This document shows positions 11,945 through 23,816 of a stretch of 64,000 nucleotides of DNA, in pieces (position 1 is the first letter of the stretch; each line of letters starts with the position of its first letter). The stretch is from the NCBI GenBank assembly GCA_024036415.1, contig JAMWET010004037.1, forward strand, positions 541,001-605,000, given 5' to 3'. Source of the DNA: Prochilodus magdalenae (taxonomy: Eukaryota > Chordata > Actinopteri > Characiformes > Prochilodontidae). Made by a program: the position numbers and the translations under genes. The notes under the pieces were generated by a model that was not told where the DNA came from, ran no database searches, and was given only the letters and a program-made list of their open reading frames with translations.

Positions 11945-13705
11945 CTGCACGAGAAAATGAATCACTTTATCAGACACACTAATTCATGAACCAACTGATC
12001 ACCAACCCACAAGGTAACCAATGTGCTGATTAATCATGAAATAGCAGGTGGTAAAATAAAGTGCCAGCAGTCAGTGAACTGTGATGTTGCAGAATGATTC
12101 GCATAAGATAAGATCTTCTGATACTGTGTGCTGACTGGTCATGTTTTTTTGTCCACAGATTTGTGAAATAAAAACACCAAAAAGAACATTATAACATGCC
12201 TGGGAAGAAAAAAAAACATGTCTCCTCTTCACAGCTGCAGGGCTGACAGATGTGAAAGTGAAGGCATTCAGAACCGTCAACACAATGCTTTCAATCACAC
12301 TTGTCTTTTCTGGTTCTGCAAAGCACAAACCAACAGCACCACACACATTCAGCACTTAATCAATCCAATGCTTCATGCTGAGCTTCACCTTTAATGACCT
12401 TTCCATGAGCCCTGTCAGACCAATCAACCTGGCATCTGGCAGAGACCTGAGCATGCACATATTAACACACCTATTCGGTACTGTCTAGTGCCCTACTGCA
12501 CGCTCTATCAAGCACGGGAAAAGTGAGGGAGGGAAAAAGAAACAGGGAGATAAGATCAGACAGGTGATACAGTTGACAATAATATTGGTCTTGGCCTTGC
12601 GACATAAACTGTGGATAACCTTGCAGACAATGCTTGTGCTACAACACAGGCAGACTAAATGAACCCTAAGCAGTCCAGAGCTGTCCAAGGTTGGGCTGCT
12701 AGGTGTTCACAGGTATGACTAATAACTGTGTCAGGCTCCTCAAGAAGCTCTTCACCTAACTATAGATATATCACTCTTCATACCAAACCCACCCATAAGC
12801 ATCTTCATCGTCACCCTCTGCCCAAAATGCATTCTTATTAGTTTTAGCTTAAGGCACTGTACTACAGATTACCACAGGAATTTGTCAGTTGCTTTTTTAA
12901 TGTTTATCTGCACTGGCTTAAAACAGTCCTATAACAGGCACAAATTTGCAGCTTTCTTCAAGCATTTAACACACTATATAAATGATCTCAGCCAGTTAAA
13001 TATATTAAATGTTGCAATATATCTAATATTTCTGACTATGACACTGTTGTAAGAATATTATATTATATTATATTCATCTTATGCATTTTACTGTTTTAAT
13101 TTTTTTGAAAACGTATTGAATTGGCAGACAATGTTTTACTGTTTTACTGAGCTCTGCTAAACTCTGAGCAGACTGATAAATCAATATGATGATCAGTTAT
13201 TAATTTCAATGTTACAAAACACTTTGTAAGTGCAGTTTGATACAAAAACTATTTATCTGCAAATGCAAAATAACCCAGGCAGAAACAAAAATGAATGGAT
13301 AACAATACAATCTAAACAAATCTGTGTAAAACACAGCAGATACAGAACTATTGCATATTCAGGTGCAGTAAAGAAACTGCAATGCATAGAGAAACTGCAA
13401 TTTGTATCTTTATAGGGTAATGTGAACATAGCACAAGTAGTGGTGTAAGCAACTAGATAACCTCATTTAACAAAAAAGCCACCATGGTTACAAACCACGC
13501 CCCTTTATTAAGATGCAGAACATCAGTTACTTTGGACAAGTAGGCAGGAAGTAACCATGGTAATAAATACCATGATGCAACACATTAAAGTGGATTCTTC
13601 GCAAAAATAGACCAGATAAAAATAGCATTACCAGAGCAGATTGCAGACCCTCTCCCATTAGAAATACAGAGTCTTCTGAAGCTGTACGTGTACATGTCAA
13701 ACTTG

Positions 13706-13795
13706 TAGAGTAAGAGTGCTGATCTAGTATCAGCCTCCCCTCAGCAGGAGGGCCTTCATTTGCGCATGAAAGGCGAAGTCTGATCTAGGGTCAGA
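13706..13795. repeat. Fragment with two GCTGATCTAG-like cores
   Basis: GAGTGCTGATCTAGTATCAG at the left and GTCTGATCTAGGGTCAGAG at the right are similar to the ends of a small hairpin repeat seen in fish genomes. The inner part differs, so this is at most a decayed copy. Confidence 0.35.
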
Positions 13796-15009
13796 GACGC
13801 AGGCCGACCCTACTCACGTACTGGTGGGAAATGTCTCAGGATTAGGAACGTCGCAGTCGTGCTGAACATTTATTCTTCTCAATGACACAAAGCTGTTTAA
13901 TCAGAAAGCAAAGACCTTGGGCCAGTTCTCGATCAGCACAGTTGTGCCTTATTAGCTGGAGTGTTCTGACTTCCCATGCTTACATGTGGAGCAGGGCCAC
14001 CACACACCAGCACTGAAGTGGCAGAACATGAGAAGAAGCTTTATAGTTTCCCAGCTTCATCAGAGACTGGAAAACACTGCGGCAAAGCAGCAGCATGCCA
14101 TCCAATATTAATCATATCTGAAGGCATTTCAATGAGGCTCACTCCATCAGATATTTATACCAAATGAGAGGCAGGAATGGGCAGATCGAGACTGGCAAGC
14201 CAGGGTGGGAAAGTGATACAGAGAAAGAGAGAGAGAAAGGGAGAGGGAGAGGAAGAGTCTTTATGAGGTTCTTTCAGACGTCCCAGTCATCCGGAGCTTG
14301 CTGGAGCTAACAGATAGCGCAGTCTTACATTATAATGAACTACTGATAGAGCAGGTGCAGGGCTGTTTGTGTGTGTCTCTGTGTGTGTGAAGGTACTTTT
14401 CAGCTAGCTTGACCCTTTTTCATTACTATTCAGCATGACCAGGCAACTCTGCATACTGGTAAAATGAGTGTTTTAAAAATTCTGCAGATGTCTAAAGAAA
14501 TTTAGGAGAGCCCGAAACACAGGAGAGTTCTGGTTGCTAATTAATAAAACAGCCTGTCATGGTGGACTCCTAACAAAAATGCTCTAATGCACAGAACGAA
14601 GATGCAACTATCCCGAAACTCTTGCGGAAGCACAACACACCCTTAGAGCACTGTCTGTTCAAAACCTTCTAAAGCCAGTAAGCAGATGATTTATATTCCA
14701 GCAAACCGAGACCCGGCATGGCTCATTGTGTATTTACAACAGTACAGCCTAAATAACAGTACTGGGTAACAGTACGAGACCACCCTTTCATTAATTTAAC
14801 TTCCAGTCTTAACGGGTATTAAGCACAAATTGTTCATTTCATTTCAAACACATAACTAGCAGAACAATTGCACAAAAATCTCAACATTACATATATAACA
14901 TTTTCAGGATTTGGGGGGGTCCAGATTTTGCCATCCTTTGTAGGAGAAGCTTTTCGAAGAATTCTGCAGCAATATTTTTTTCCCACCAAAGTTCAGTTGC
15001 ACACATTGG

Positions 15010-15075
15010 TTTACATTTACTTTTACATTTAAGGCATTTAGCAGACGCTCTTATCCAGAGCGACTTACAACTGTG
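15010..15075 (-). mobile_element. SINE tail fragment
   Basis: The stretch matches the tail of the SINE at 29896-30118 in the same orientation, including GGCATTTAGCAGACGCTCTT and ATCCAGAGCGACTTACAA. The tRNA-like head is absent. The core is shared by many fish SINE families, so the exact family is uncertain. Confidence 0.75.
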
Positions 15076-16535
15076 CTTAGTGTTCTGATGGATAATATTC
15101 AAGCTAGTAGGAAGTTTAGAGCCTAAAACTTACCACGAGCTCAGACACTGCCCGAACAGGGGGCCAGTGCTGGTTTCTTTTTCTGCTTCTTATAATCCAA
15201 GCAATCTCAAACACGTCCCGAGTTCTGGGGTTGAGAGTCTGCCCATTCTAGATGATAGAGCTTCCTGACAACTATGTGTTCTTTCAGGCTCATAGTGTTG
15301 AGGTGTCTTCTAACAATTCAGACTGAAATGCCTCTGAATTGTTTCAGTATCAGAGCTTGATTTTCTCCCCTTCCTCAAAGATGAAAGCTCTAGGTAGTGT
15401 TTATCTCATAGTGATTGTTTTGGTGGTTTAGAGAGTTCTGCACATGAGTCCCATTTTCTCAGCAACTTTTAATAACGTGTTCTAAACTCCTCACTTTCAC
15501 TTATTTCCTTCCTTATATAAGTAGACAATCTTATATCTAATCTGCTCAGACATGCATCATTATAGTCATCTTAGATGTACATGTGAAAGAAATCTGTGAG
15601 GCGTTTAAGGTGTATTTGGGTAGAAGTGTCTCTCTGAAGGGGAACACAATGTCACGGACCAGAGGTGGATAAAGCAGCCTCAATCCGTACTTCATAGAGG
15701 CACTTATAGTTGAGTAAAAAACGACTCAATTAAAAGTAAAATACCTTCACAAAGCACGACTTGAACTGAAGTACGAAAGTATCAGAGAAAAAAACTACTG
15801 TTATTGAGTAACTTACAGAACCGAAGGGGAACAATCTAGCTTTGTTAGCTTAAGAACTGAAGTTTGATCTACTTTATTCCTTTCCTCCTGGGATTCTCCC
15901 AGTATAAAACAAAATGCAAACCTTAGAGATCTCAAAGAAAAGCACATAGCAAAGCTTGTTGTCACAAACATAACACCATTAAATTTAGCATGAAAAAGGA
16001 ATTAGGAAATATTTATGGCTATAATGTAAAAATCATAGATTCCTGTACTTAATATACGTAAGTAGAGGTAAAATTATTATAATTTAAAAATTATTTACTG
16101 AAGTACATTCCCAGCTCTGCAACACCTTTGAGAACACCATTATTAGGAGGAAACAGACATGACTTTTACTGGAAAGTGAATTAAAGAGATTTTTATTTAA
16201 TGAAATTCAGTGAATGAACAGTAATGCAATATTAAACACATGGTCTTAACAAAGAAGAGAGTCGGTTTAAAGTTTAGAGCAAGACAATCAGATTCAGCTC
16301 AAACACTGCACACAACTACTACATACAGAGAGCTCCTAAAAGAACTCGAGGTTAAGTGCCTTAACACTTTTAAGGGCAAGTATTCCAGCATGCAGTATTT
16401 AAGCTGATGTTAAGATGGGTTTGGTTATTCAAGACTCATTTCCTGTCTAAGGACCTTTTGGCTCTGGGTCAGAAATTCTGAGCACGTACAGGTACTTGTA
16501 GTTTGACAAACTCATCAGGTAACCCCCCACCCCCA

Positions 16536-16542
<7 letters not shown>

Positions 16543-16579
<37 letters not shown>
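16543..16579 (+). repeat. (CT)n microsatellite
   Basis: About 18 CT units, preceded by a C-rich CCCCCAC stretch at 16522-16541. Confidence 0.95.
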
Positions 16580-16581
<2 letters not shown>

Positions 16582-18313
16582 GATATTTCGAGTCTTTTAG
16601 AGCCAAAGGCTCTGAGAGTCAAATCTCTTCTTCCCTCTTCAGTTTGGTACATAATGCTCTCACTACTCATTTCCTGTCCACTCAGCTTCTGGCTTGTTAG
16701 AATAATGCTACCACACATGGAATACAATCCTGTAAAAGGCTCGTTCTTTTTTGTGTGTGGTTTTTTATGAAACAAAAACAACCACAGCTCATTATCTCTC
16801 AGCCTCTCCTTATCTCTTACTATTAAACAAGCTGTTACTTTGTCTATAAGACTGAAATATGCGAATGATCCATGTACTGATTGGGTCCTGCTTATTAGGC
16901 CTCTTTCAAAAAGCAGTCTAGGCTGACAACACTCCCTGTGACTTAAACTGCTGTAGGTACTTATGCACATGCGTTGGTTTTCAGAACAAGACAAAAACAA
17001 GACATTCAAAATAGGTTTTGTGGATTCTGCAAATAGACTATATGTACTGAGGAGCAAACTATATGTTTTTATGTGTGACAGTTTACAGGCTACATCAAAC
17101 TCCTTTCTTGAAAAAAACAAGAGAAAGTCAGTTTTCAATGATATGGAACTCTCTTAACCACTTGGCCAACGTGGTCCACAGGTAAAGAAACAAATGCTGA
17201 ATGTGGATCTCGTGGGTCTTCTTTTCTGCTCCAACTTATTATACTTCAGTACAATACTGAATATTCTCTTATGTACGATGCATTAAAAAGAGTACTGTGA
17301 TATTCTATTTTTGGACCATTTGATCAATTTGTGATGAAATGTTCACAGAATGTTAAGGTTGCAGGAGTGTTCAAATGGTTTAAAAATCAAACCCCCTGTT
17401 CTGAGGTTTTGTGAACACAAAAAATGAAATGCAATCATCTTTGTCCAAAAAACTAAATGCATTTCCATTTTTGGAGATTTTTCATTCTTCTATGTCATTG
17501 AAACACAAACCAGCTGTTGTACAGTTGCGTGAAAATCAAGATGAATGAAGTGTTCGAAAAAAGCGTTTGGAATAAAACCTACATTAAAAGTTAAGAATGT
17601 TTTTGCCTGCTTCTGTAAAGTTACTGTTGGGGGGGGGGGGGTCATGTTTTTCTTCGGTCAGTAGCGATATGCAGAGGAGAACACTTAAGAGTACAGCAGG
17701 TTTGTCTACCTTTGGAGACACAATTTACACTTTAATCTACCACAAAATGCAGGTGAGGAAATGTCTAAGAGCCCTTTGAAAATGATAATTTGCTCTAGCT
17801 GAGGCTTGCCAAGCACCCGAGAGAAAGAGAGCATTGGCACAATGGAGAGAATAAGAGACAGAGCGAGAGAGAGCGACAGAGAGACAGCTTAATGAAAATG
17901 AATCTATTCTAAGACGATTCATTCCAGCTTTGCTTAGTGAGCGGACAGTCTTGCGCACTTCCCTCTTTCACATCTCGCTTTTAGTGCTCTAAGCTCATGA
18001 GAACAGAGAAAACCCACTTTAATGCTCTTAACTTCAGCCAGAAGGCTGGAGATTGCTGCAGACATTCTTCTATTATGCTGTTTTATTGAATGCGTGTGAT
18101 GCCAGGCTGTATTCGTGGCATTCTATTTATGATATGATAAAATGCAACATACATATTACAAACAAGTTCTCATGCATACTCATGCACATATGTAAATGGC
18201 TGGAGAAAGAAGCAGCACATAATGCAGCAAAGTGAATGGAACAAACCCGAAGCTGCAGAAACAGTGTTTTCTCTTGTGTGGCGCAATGCATGAATCGGCC
18301 CACTCACACTGCA

Positions 18314-18327
18314 GTTGCCTCGGCAAC
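18314..18327. promoter_or_regulatory. RFX-type X-box palindrome
   Basis: GTTGCCTCGGCAAC is a perfect inverted repeat of GTTGCC around two bases, the consensus bound by RFX transcription factors. It lies in the intron between the SAM1 exons, about 2.2 kb downstream of the alternative start. Function is not shown. Confidence 0.5.
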
Positions 18328-20494
18328 CACAGGAACAGATGCAGGTCAGAGCTAGGAGAGGGCAATCAGAAACCGTCACCAAACGGCTACAAAATAATTC
18401 ATCTATGCACACGCACACAAACGCCTGTTTACAGGTACAGCATGTATCATTGTTCTGTTCTGGCTCTCCAGTCCAGCAGGCTGGCTCATTAGCACTCCAG
18501 AACTACAAATCCCATAAGCCTATGTAACAAGGCTTACCTGCGAACAGGTTTTCTCACCTCAGCATTGGACAGAGAAAACTCCTGAGCCACCAAATCACAC
18601 AGCAACCAGCCCTTTATGTGCTCCATGACTTGAAGATCACAGAGGTGGACTTACAGACCATGCGACTTGCTGTGCCATGACAAATCTGTCAGTCCTTAAA
18701 ATAAAATCCCTCTGCCAAAATATCATCCTGAATAAAGTTTGAGATCCAGCACAGGCTTTACCCGGCTTGTGTTTCCCCTAAATATTTCCAAAGAATTTTC
18801 CTCGGAATTCTGTAAGACTCAATGCGGATAAATAAAATACGATTTTCACATTGAGATGTTGCACAGTATTAGCTGAACGCTAAAACCCTTGAAGATGACA
18901 GCGTACCTAATAGGGAAATACGCCCAAGAATCTTTTTATACTGCCTCTACATTGACCGAAGCAATTTTCTGGATTAGTGTTCCTTACTGAGAACATTAAT
19001 CCCGAGGTTTTGACCGCACAGACTAACTGAAATGGATCATTAGGAGAGCATGAAGAATGAGCTACACTGGGTTCAGCAGGAGGTATCTTTAGTACAGCAT
19101 AGCTTAACCACACTCTTTGTTAGTCCGTTTTTTTTCACATATCTAGGACAGAACAAGCCAGGCTGCCTGCACATGTATATGGTTCAGAAGTAGTTAACTA
19201 TAGTCACTTTTTATGGCTCTTCTGAGTCTCTGGATCAGAAACTCTGAGCAGGTGAAGGTACCTGTAGTTTGAGGACCTCATCAGGTCCCCTCCCTCTTTT
19301 AGTCTATCTCTAGTCTGTCTAACTTGGTTGATAGGGCTAATTTTTCAGATGCAGAGGAAACATTAAAACCGGAGGTGAAAAGGAAAGGCTTTAGGAAAGT
19401 CCTTAAGACCTCTTTATTGTGATGGATACTGCAAAACCCATACTTGGCTTTTGGATCCAAAGTCCAACACCTTACTCACTCCATCCTATCTAAAGATGCA
19501 GGTCCAGCAATTAACTGACTAAGTAGTTAAGTGCTTCAACTAAAAAGCCAAGTCTACTTCAGCTTCAGAGGAACAAATGTTGTTTTGATTAAACCCTCAG
19601 TCATACCAATCAAGCCACAGTGCAATCCTGGTCTCTCTTTCACTGTTGGACAGCAAACTAAGTCAGTGGCTGAGGACTGGGTTTGCATATGATCAGCAGA
19701 TGGAGGAGCTAGACACTTCTGAAAGCAGGTGGAGGGATAAATGAGAGCGTCTGTAGAGTGTTGGGGGAGGATCTCTGAGAGATTATCATTTGGGGGGTTT
19801 GGGGTTTCCCTAGTCATGTGACGGAGAAATGGGTGGGAGAATACAAAGTGAAAGTAAGTTCTTGTGTTTAAAGAAATCTTTCAGCATTTTTCAGCATATC
19901 TGCTTCAGTGCTAGACAACTTGTTTCTTTTATAAGTCAGTAAGTTTTTAGCTCCTTTAAAAAATATTATCTTATATTATATATAATAATTATCTTATGTT
20001 ATTATTATATATACTGTATATATATTTGCAGGTAAGAGGAAAAGGAAAACATATAAAACCGGCTTTTGGATGTATGTCTAAGATGTCATATGTGCTATAG
20101 GTGCTGTGTTCATGCAGTGGCTTGCAGGCAGTTTCAGGGCTGTACTCATGTGTCCCTACTGCAAGAAGCTCGACGCAACAACAACAAACAACGCAAGAAC
20201 AGCCTCAAACGCAGCCCTGACATTCGACTAAAGACGAACTCAAACTGATAGGCAACAAAGTCCCAGAATAAAGAAGACGGCATGTGAGACGTGCCCGTGG
20301 GGAACAATAAGAAGCAGCTCAGTAGCAAACAACCCTACAGATAAAGTAAATACAAAGGAGTACAGACAAAATAAACAGCCCCAGAGCCTACAGACAAAAC
20401 ACAAAAGAGATTGCAGGCACACTCAACTCATGACTCTGAAAGGGGAGCTTGCACAGATCAGCACTCAAGGAGGCGTGAAAGTGTTGGCACTCAC

Positions 20495-20601
20495 CATGAA
20501 CTGCACGTTGTCGAAGCCATTGGCCAGCAGGTGGTTTTCGTACTGGACGAGGCCGATGTTGTCCAGCCACTGTCCCACGGACTGTACGGGGCAGCGGGGG
20601 C
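20495..20601 (-). CDS. anks1b: anks1b shared exon, first half of SAM domain 1
   Basis: This 107 nt exon (2 nt plus 35 codons) encodes [20 protein letters not shown] and continues [15 protein letters not shown], the first helices of the first SAM domain. SAM domains are about 65-residue helical interaction modules. In full-length transcripts the exon starts after a CTCATAG acceptor (AG at 20602-20603) preceded by a pyrimidine-rich stretch. That acceptor lies inside coding sequence of the short isoform (see 20495-20734). The donor is ATG/GTGAGT at 20494. The exon ends in phase 0 and joins GSNVVEDQD in the next exon. The WL-x-x-IGL-x-x-Y pattern is typical of SAM domains. [14 protein letters not shown] fits ANKS1B better than ANKS1A. 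Confidence 0.93.
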
Positions 20602-20734
20602 CTATGAGGGGGTGCAGAGGGAGGCGTTTGAGCAGAGAGTAACCATCCACCCTGTAACAGCGGCAGTCCGGCTGGGACAGCTGACACTGCCACATCATGT
20701 TCCGCGCAAAGTGACTGTCAAAAGAGCCCGCCAT
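20495..20734 (-). CDS. anks1b: anks1b alternative first coding exon (short AIDA-1 isoforms)
   Basis: The shared SAM1 exon is extended upstream in the same frame. The added coding part reads [12 protein letters not shown] followed by [20 protein letters not shown] and [19 protein letters not shown]. The MMWQC...VDGYSLLKR...PLHPL stretch is, from family knowledge, the N-terminus of short AIDA-1 isoforms made from an internal promoter. Two ATG contexts are possible. The ATG at 20734 has A at -3 and G at +4 (a strong Kozak match) and adds 12 residues. The ATG at 20698 matches the start recalled for mammalian short isoforms. No stop separates the two. The end is the GTGAGT donor after VQFM at 20495. 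A non-ATG codon (TTG at 20761) continues the frame upstream, so the N-terminus is not fixed by sequence alone. The product would lack the ankyrin repeats and start just before SAM1. Confidence 0.85.
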
Positions 20735-20926
20735 GCTCACAGCCTCGAGAGTGGACGGCAAAGATCGGCCGAGGAGAGGGGAGTAGGGAGAAGAAAATGA
20801 AAAGAAGAATAGAGAAGGCAGAGAAACGTAGCAGAAGGCGGCAGTGATGTAAAGGAAAAAGAGCAGTGGGAGTATGAAAAGGAGGAGAGGAAATGAGGGA
20901 GGGAGAGGAGGTGGAAGGGGAGTCCT

Positions 20927-20952
20927 CTGCAGGTAAGAGGAAAAAAGAAAAC
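20927..20952 (-). promoter_or_regulatory. Possible 3' splice site in the 5' UTR of the short isoform
   Basis: On the minus strand a GACTCTG segment and a long T/C run end in TTACCTGCAG, with the candidate exon starting at 20926. If used, the leader of the short transcript would be spliced about 190 nt before the ATG at 20734. No matching donor could be chosen with confidence. Transcript data would be needed to confirm it. Confidence 0.35.
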
Positions 20953-21098
20953 AGAGTCAAATAAAACGCAGCAGAAGGAAGTGGCGATGGTAGACAGAAG
21001 GATAGGAGAGGGAGAAAAAGAAAAGCGAGGAGTGAAAGAGAGAGAGATGGAGAGGGGGAGAAAGGGAGAAAAGGAGGGAGGAGGAAGAGATGGGGAGG

Positions 21099-21158
21099 TC
21101 AGGGTCCAGAGGCGAAGAGGTTGCGGCTGCTGGACATGCTGAAGGCTGGAAATCCCAT
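21099..21158 (-). other. Upstream ORF in the putative leader
   Basis: This 19-codon ORF, MGFPAFSMSSSRNLFASGP, ends in TGA, with a second in-frame ATG at 21137. It lies 365 nt before the isoform ATG at 20734. If the region is transcribed it could lower translation of the downstream frame. It resembles no known domain and may be chance. Confidence 0.25.
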
Positions 21159-21633
21159 CCACTGCTGCTGTTCAGCTGTTGCTCCTGGACGCTGCGCCGC
21201 GTTCAGTGTGTAGCAAGCATGTGTATATGCGTGTATCTCTGTGCGTGTGTGTGTCCGTGAGTTGGAGAGAAAGATAGAGAGATGGAGAGAGAGAAAGAGA
21301 GAGAGAAGGGGGGAGCGTGCAGCTTGCCTGGTAGAACGCTCTTTATCAACTACTCCCACACTCATCTGTATGCTTCTGCAGCCTGCTCCTCAGTGCTCCC
21401 CCGCTCTCTCTCTCTTCCTCGGTCCCTCTCTCTATCTTACTCTCCCTCCCTTCGCTCTGTTCCTCTCTCCCTCCCTTCTGCTTGTTTCTCTCTCTACCTT
21501 TCTCTCTCTCTCTATAGTTGTACCTCTCATTCTCTAGCTGCCGATAATAGCCATCAGATCAGCTCTAGCCTCTTTGTCTGAGTGCAAAGCTGCTGCTACT
21601 CCCTCCCACGCAACACCCCCCCCAACCCCACCA

Positions 21634-21639
<6 letters not shown>

Positions 21640-21684
<45 letters not shown>
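21640..21684 (+). repeat. (CA)n microsatellite
   Basis: About 22 CA units, lying upstream of the candidate internal promoter. Confidence 0.95.
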
Positions 21685-21686
<2 letters not shown>

Positions 21687-23816
21687 TGGGTGTCTGTGAA
21701 CATTGGTGGAATGGTAGCATAAACAGGATTTCTCTCAGTGGAAGAAGTGCAAGGAAAGAACGTTGCAGAGGACAGGAGGGGAGAGGAAAGGCGAGGAGAG
21801 GAGAGGAGGATGGACACTGCAGAGATTTGCTAATCATCAGGGGGAACCAGTGTTTCCAGGCTGCATGAGACGTACCCCTCTGCTGAGCTTGATGCTGTTC
21901 TAGGGTCACCACTTACAAATAAACTTCTCTCCAAAGCTCCCCATCCACTTTCTATACTTGCATCTCCATTACTGGCTACAGCAGAGTGTCAGCAGGCAGA
22001 GCAGTGCACAGTAACCATAGTTACTTCTCGAAAAGCTCAGAGCTGAAGGGAAACCTGCCTCCACCACACTGCAGACTACAGGAGATACGCACCAGCATGG
22101 TTGCTATGCTGTGCTACATTTAGGCAATAACTGAGTGATACATGGAATTTACACCATTTTCCCTACACTCCACATAGCATCAATCGGCCAAAGCATGTTT
22201 GGTGTTTACGGTTAGCTTCTTTTATTTTGAGCTGGAGCTACAACAGTAAAGTAGCCAGTAATAGAAGCTTATACCTCACCAATTAGGATGAGTAATCTGC
22301 ATACCTAATTCATCATGCACAACACCAGGTTGTTAATTAATATGAAACAGACCTATGTGGTTTCTGACACTGTGTGACAATAAATGAATTAAATTGGGAC
22401 CAAACAAAGTCTGCTAGAGCCTTTAGCTGGGTGACGTAATTGGCTATATTAGCTCCCTAGCTCCAGTGCCAAACTAACAAAGTAAACTTTTGACACACAG
22501 ACACATTCTGTTTGGTTGACAGAGATAATAATTAGTTCAGAAAAAACCATAAATCTGTAGGTTGTTTTACTGTGTTGTTTAAAACCATTGGCACATATTA
22601 TCCTGGATGTCTAGGACAATTCTTAAAAAGCAACAGAACTGTTTGTTCCACATCAGAGCTCATGGTAGCTTCTGATTTGTTCATTTTAATCCTCAAAACA
22701 AAGCCAATTTGAAAGATGATGCAACCTGTCAAACATAGTACAAGGAAGTAGTGGTGTCCATCTCTCTAATGAGAAACAAGGACATACACAGTCACTCCTC
22801 CTCCCTCTTCCCTCCTGAGCAGTGTACAAGAAATGTTGCAAGTTCACATCAAACTTTGTCTCTTAACCCACCAAGAGCGCCTTCAGAGGTGGAAAGCAAT
22901 GGCAAAGTTAACTCTTTTGCTGATATTTATATAATTTCTTTTGTTTGATGCTAAACGTAGTGTGTGTCAGAGAGTGGGCGGCAGGCGTGATAATAGTCGC
23001 TTGCCACAAGCTTCAACCATCATTCCTTTCATTGACTAGCTGTCCTTAAATAACCTGGAACAGGACCTTCAACATGATTGACAAGAGGTAGCAGTACTTC
23101 TTTATCCTCTTAAGTTGGACTGATTCACCTCCGCACTACAGTGACTCACTATCACCTCTTGCATCCCTCCAGGTATAAACAGTATTACAAGACAAGACAG
23201 CCGGATCTCACTGCTTAGCATGCTGACTGCAGTAGATGTCTCTGCAACATGATACATACATGCCTTTGACGTCCTGTCAGAACTGTTACTACTTCACAAT
23301 TTGTTGATGATTTAACCAAAAATGATACAAATTGCACCTTTAAGCTCTACCACCACACATGCACATAAGCAGTAGAGCTTCAAGTACCTTTTATGCATCT
23401 TTCCTGATCTTTCCATCATCTTTTCCTTAAACTGCTCTCAGGGATTAATAAAATGTGAAGGTTCCAGTGCGTTCAGTCCATTAAATTTGGTGTAAAAGAG
23501 CTAACGCTGACTAAAAAGTCACCTATAATTAAACATGGAAGATGCTGATGCTGTTTTTTGTGCATATGTGTGTAAATGAGGAAATAAAGGAGCACAGAAA
23601 ACTAATTTATACAAAACAGGAGTGAAAACAAGGACAAATCCTACCTGACTTTATGGCATTTAATGATCGACAAACCGATAAGTAGCGCTAGTCCTATTGA
23701 TCAGCTACATTTGGGGCAAGAGGGGGAAACTGTGCATGTGAAATGTCATTTCAAGTCAGTCATGATAGTTACAAAGAGTAACATGCAGACACGCGTATGG
23801 AAGCACAAACACACAC

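Larger units (their letters stand above)
11945..20494 (-). other. anks1b: anks1b intron between the two SAM1 exons
   Basis: This 8.5 kb intron has little recognisable repeat: a fragment with two GCTGATCTAG-like cores at 13706-13795, a SINE tail at 15010-15075 and a CT array at 16543-16579. A perfect RFX-type palindrome sits at 18314-18327. A short open frame with a good donor sits at 18538-18651. The rest is unique sequence without visible features. Confidence 0.85.
20735..21540 (-). promoter_or_regulatory. anks1b: Candidate internal promoter / 5' UTR for short anks1b transcripts
   Basis: Upstream of the alternative start, the minus strand is a long, strongly pyrimidine-rich stretch (TC-rich at about 20760-21080 and GA/CT blocks at 21255-21310 and 21395-21535) around a more GC-balanced segment at 21095-21210 with several CpGs, including GCGCCGCG. 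A small upstream ORF (MGFPAFSMSSSRNLFASGP, 21158-21099) would lie in the leader if transcription starts above it. A good 3' splice site, a long pyrimidine tract ending TTACCTGCAG at 20927, could join a noncoding first exon to the coding part. No TATA box is obvious. Promoter status is inference from the position of the isoform start and the composition. Confidence 0.5.
20602..23816 (-). other. anks1b: anks1b intron containing the alternative start and promoter region
   Basis: For full-length transcripts this is a 3.2 kb intron. For short isoforms its lower part is coding sequence and 5' UTR. It includes the CA array at 21640-21684. From 21700 to 23816 I see no exon and no clear repeat. Confidence 0.8.

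Noticed and set aside
16515..17138. A 207-codon minus-strand frame.
   Set aside because: It has no recognisable domain, ends in a CT array, and its composition is that of intron sequence. I see no splice signals or family similarity.
18561..18582. A REST (RE1)-like site, CAGCATTGGACAG.
   Set aside because: The half-site spacing is wrong and the right half is poor.
20411..20800. A 129-codon plus-strand frame over the SAM1 exon.
   Set aside because: Antisense shadow of the alternative first exon; the minus-strand frame encodes the recognised AIDA-1 sequence.
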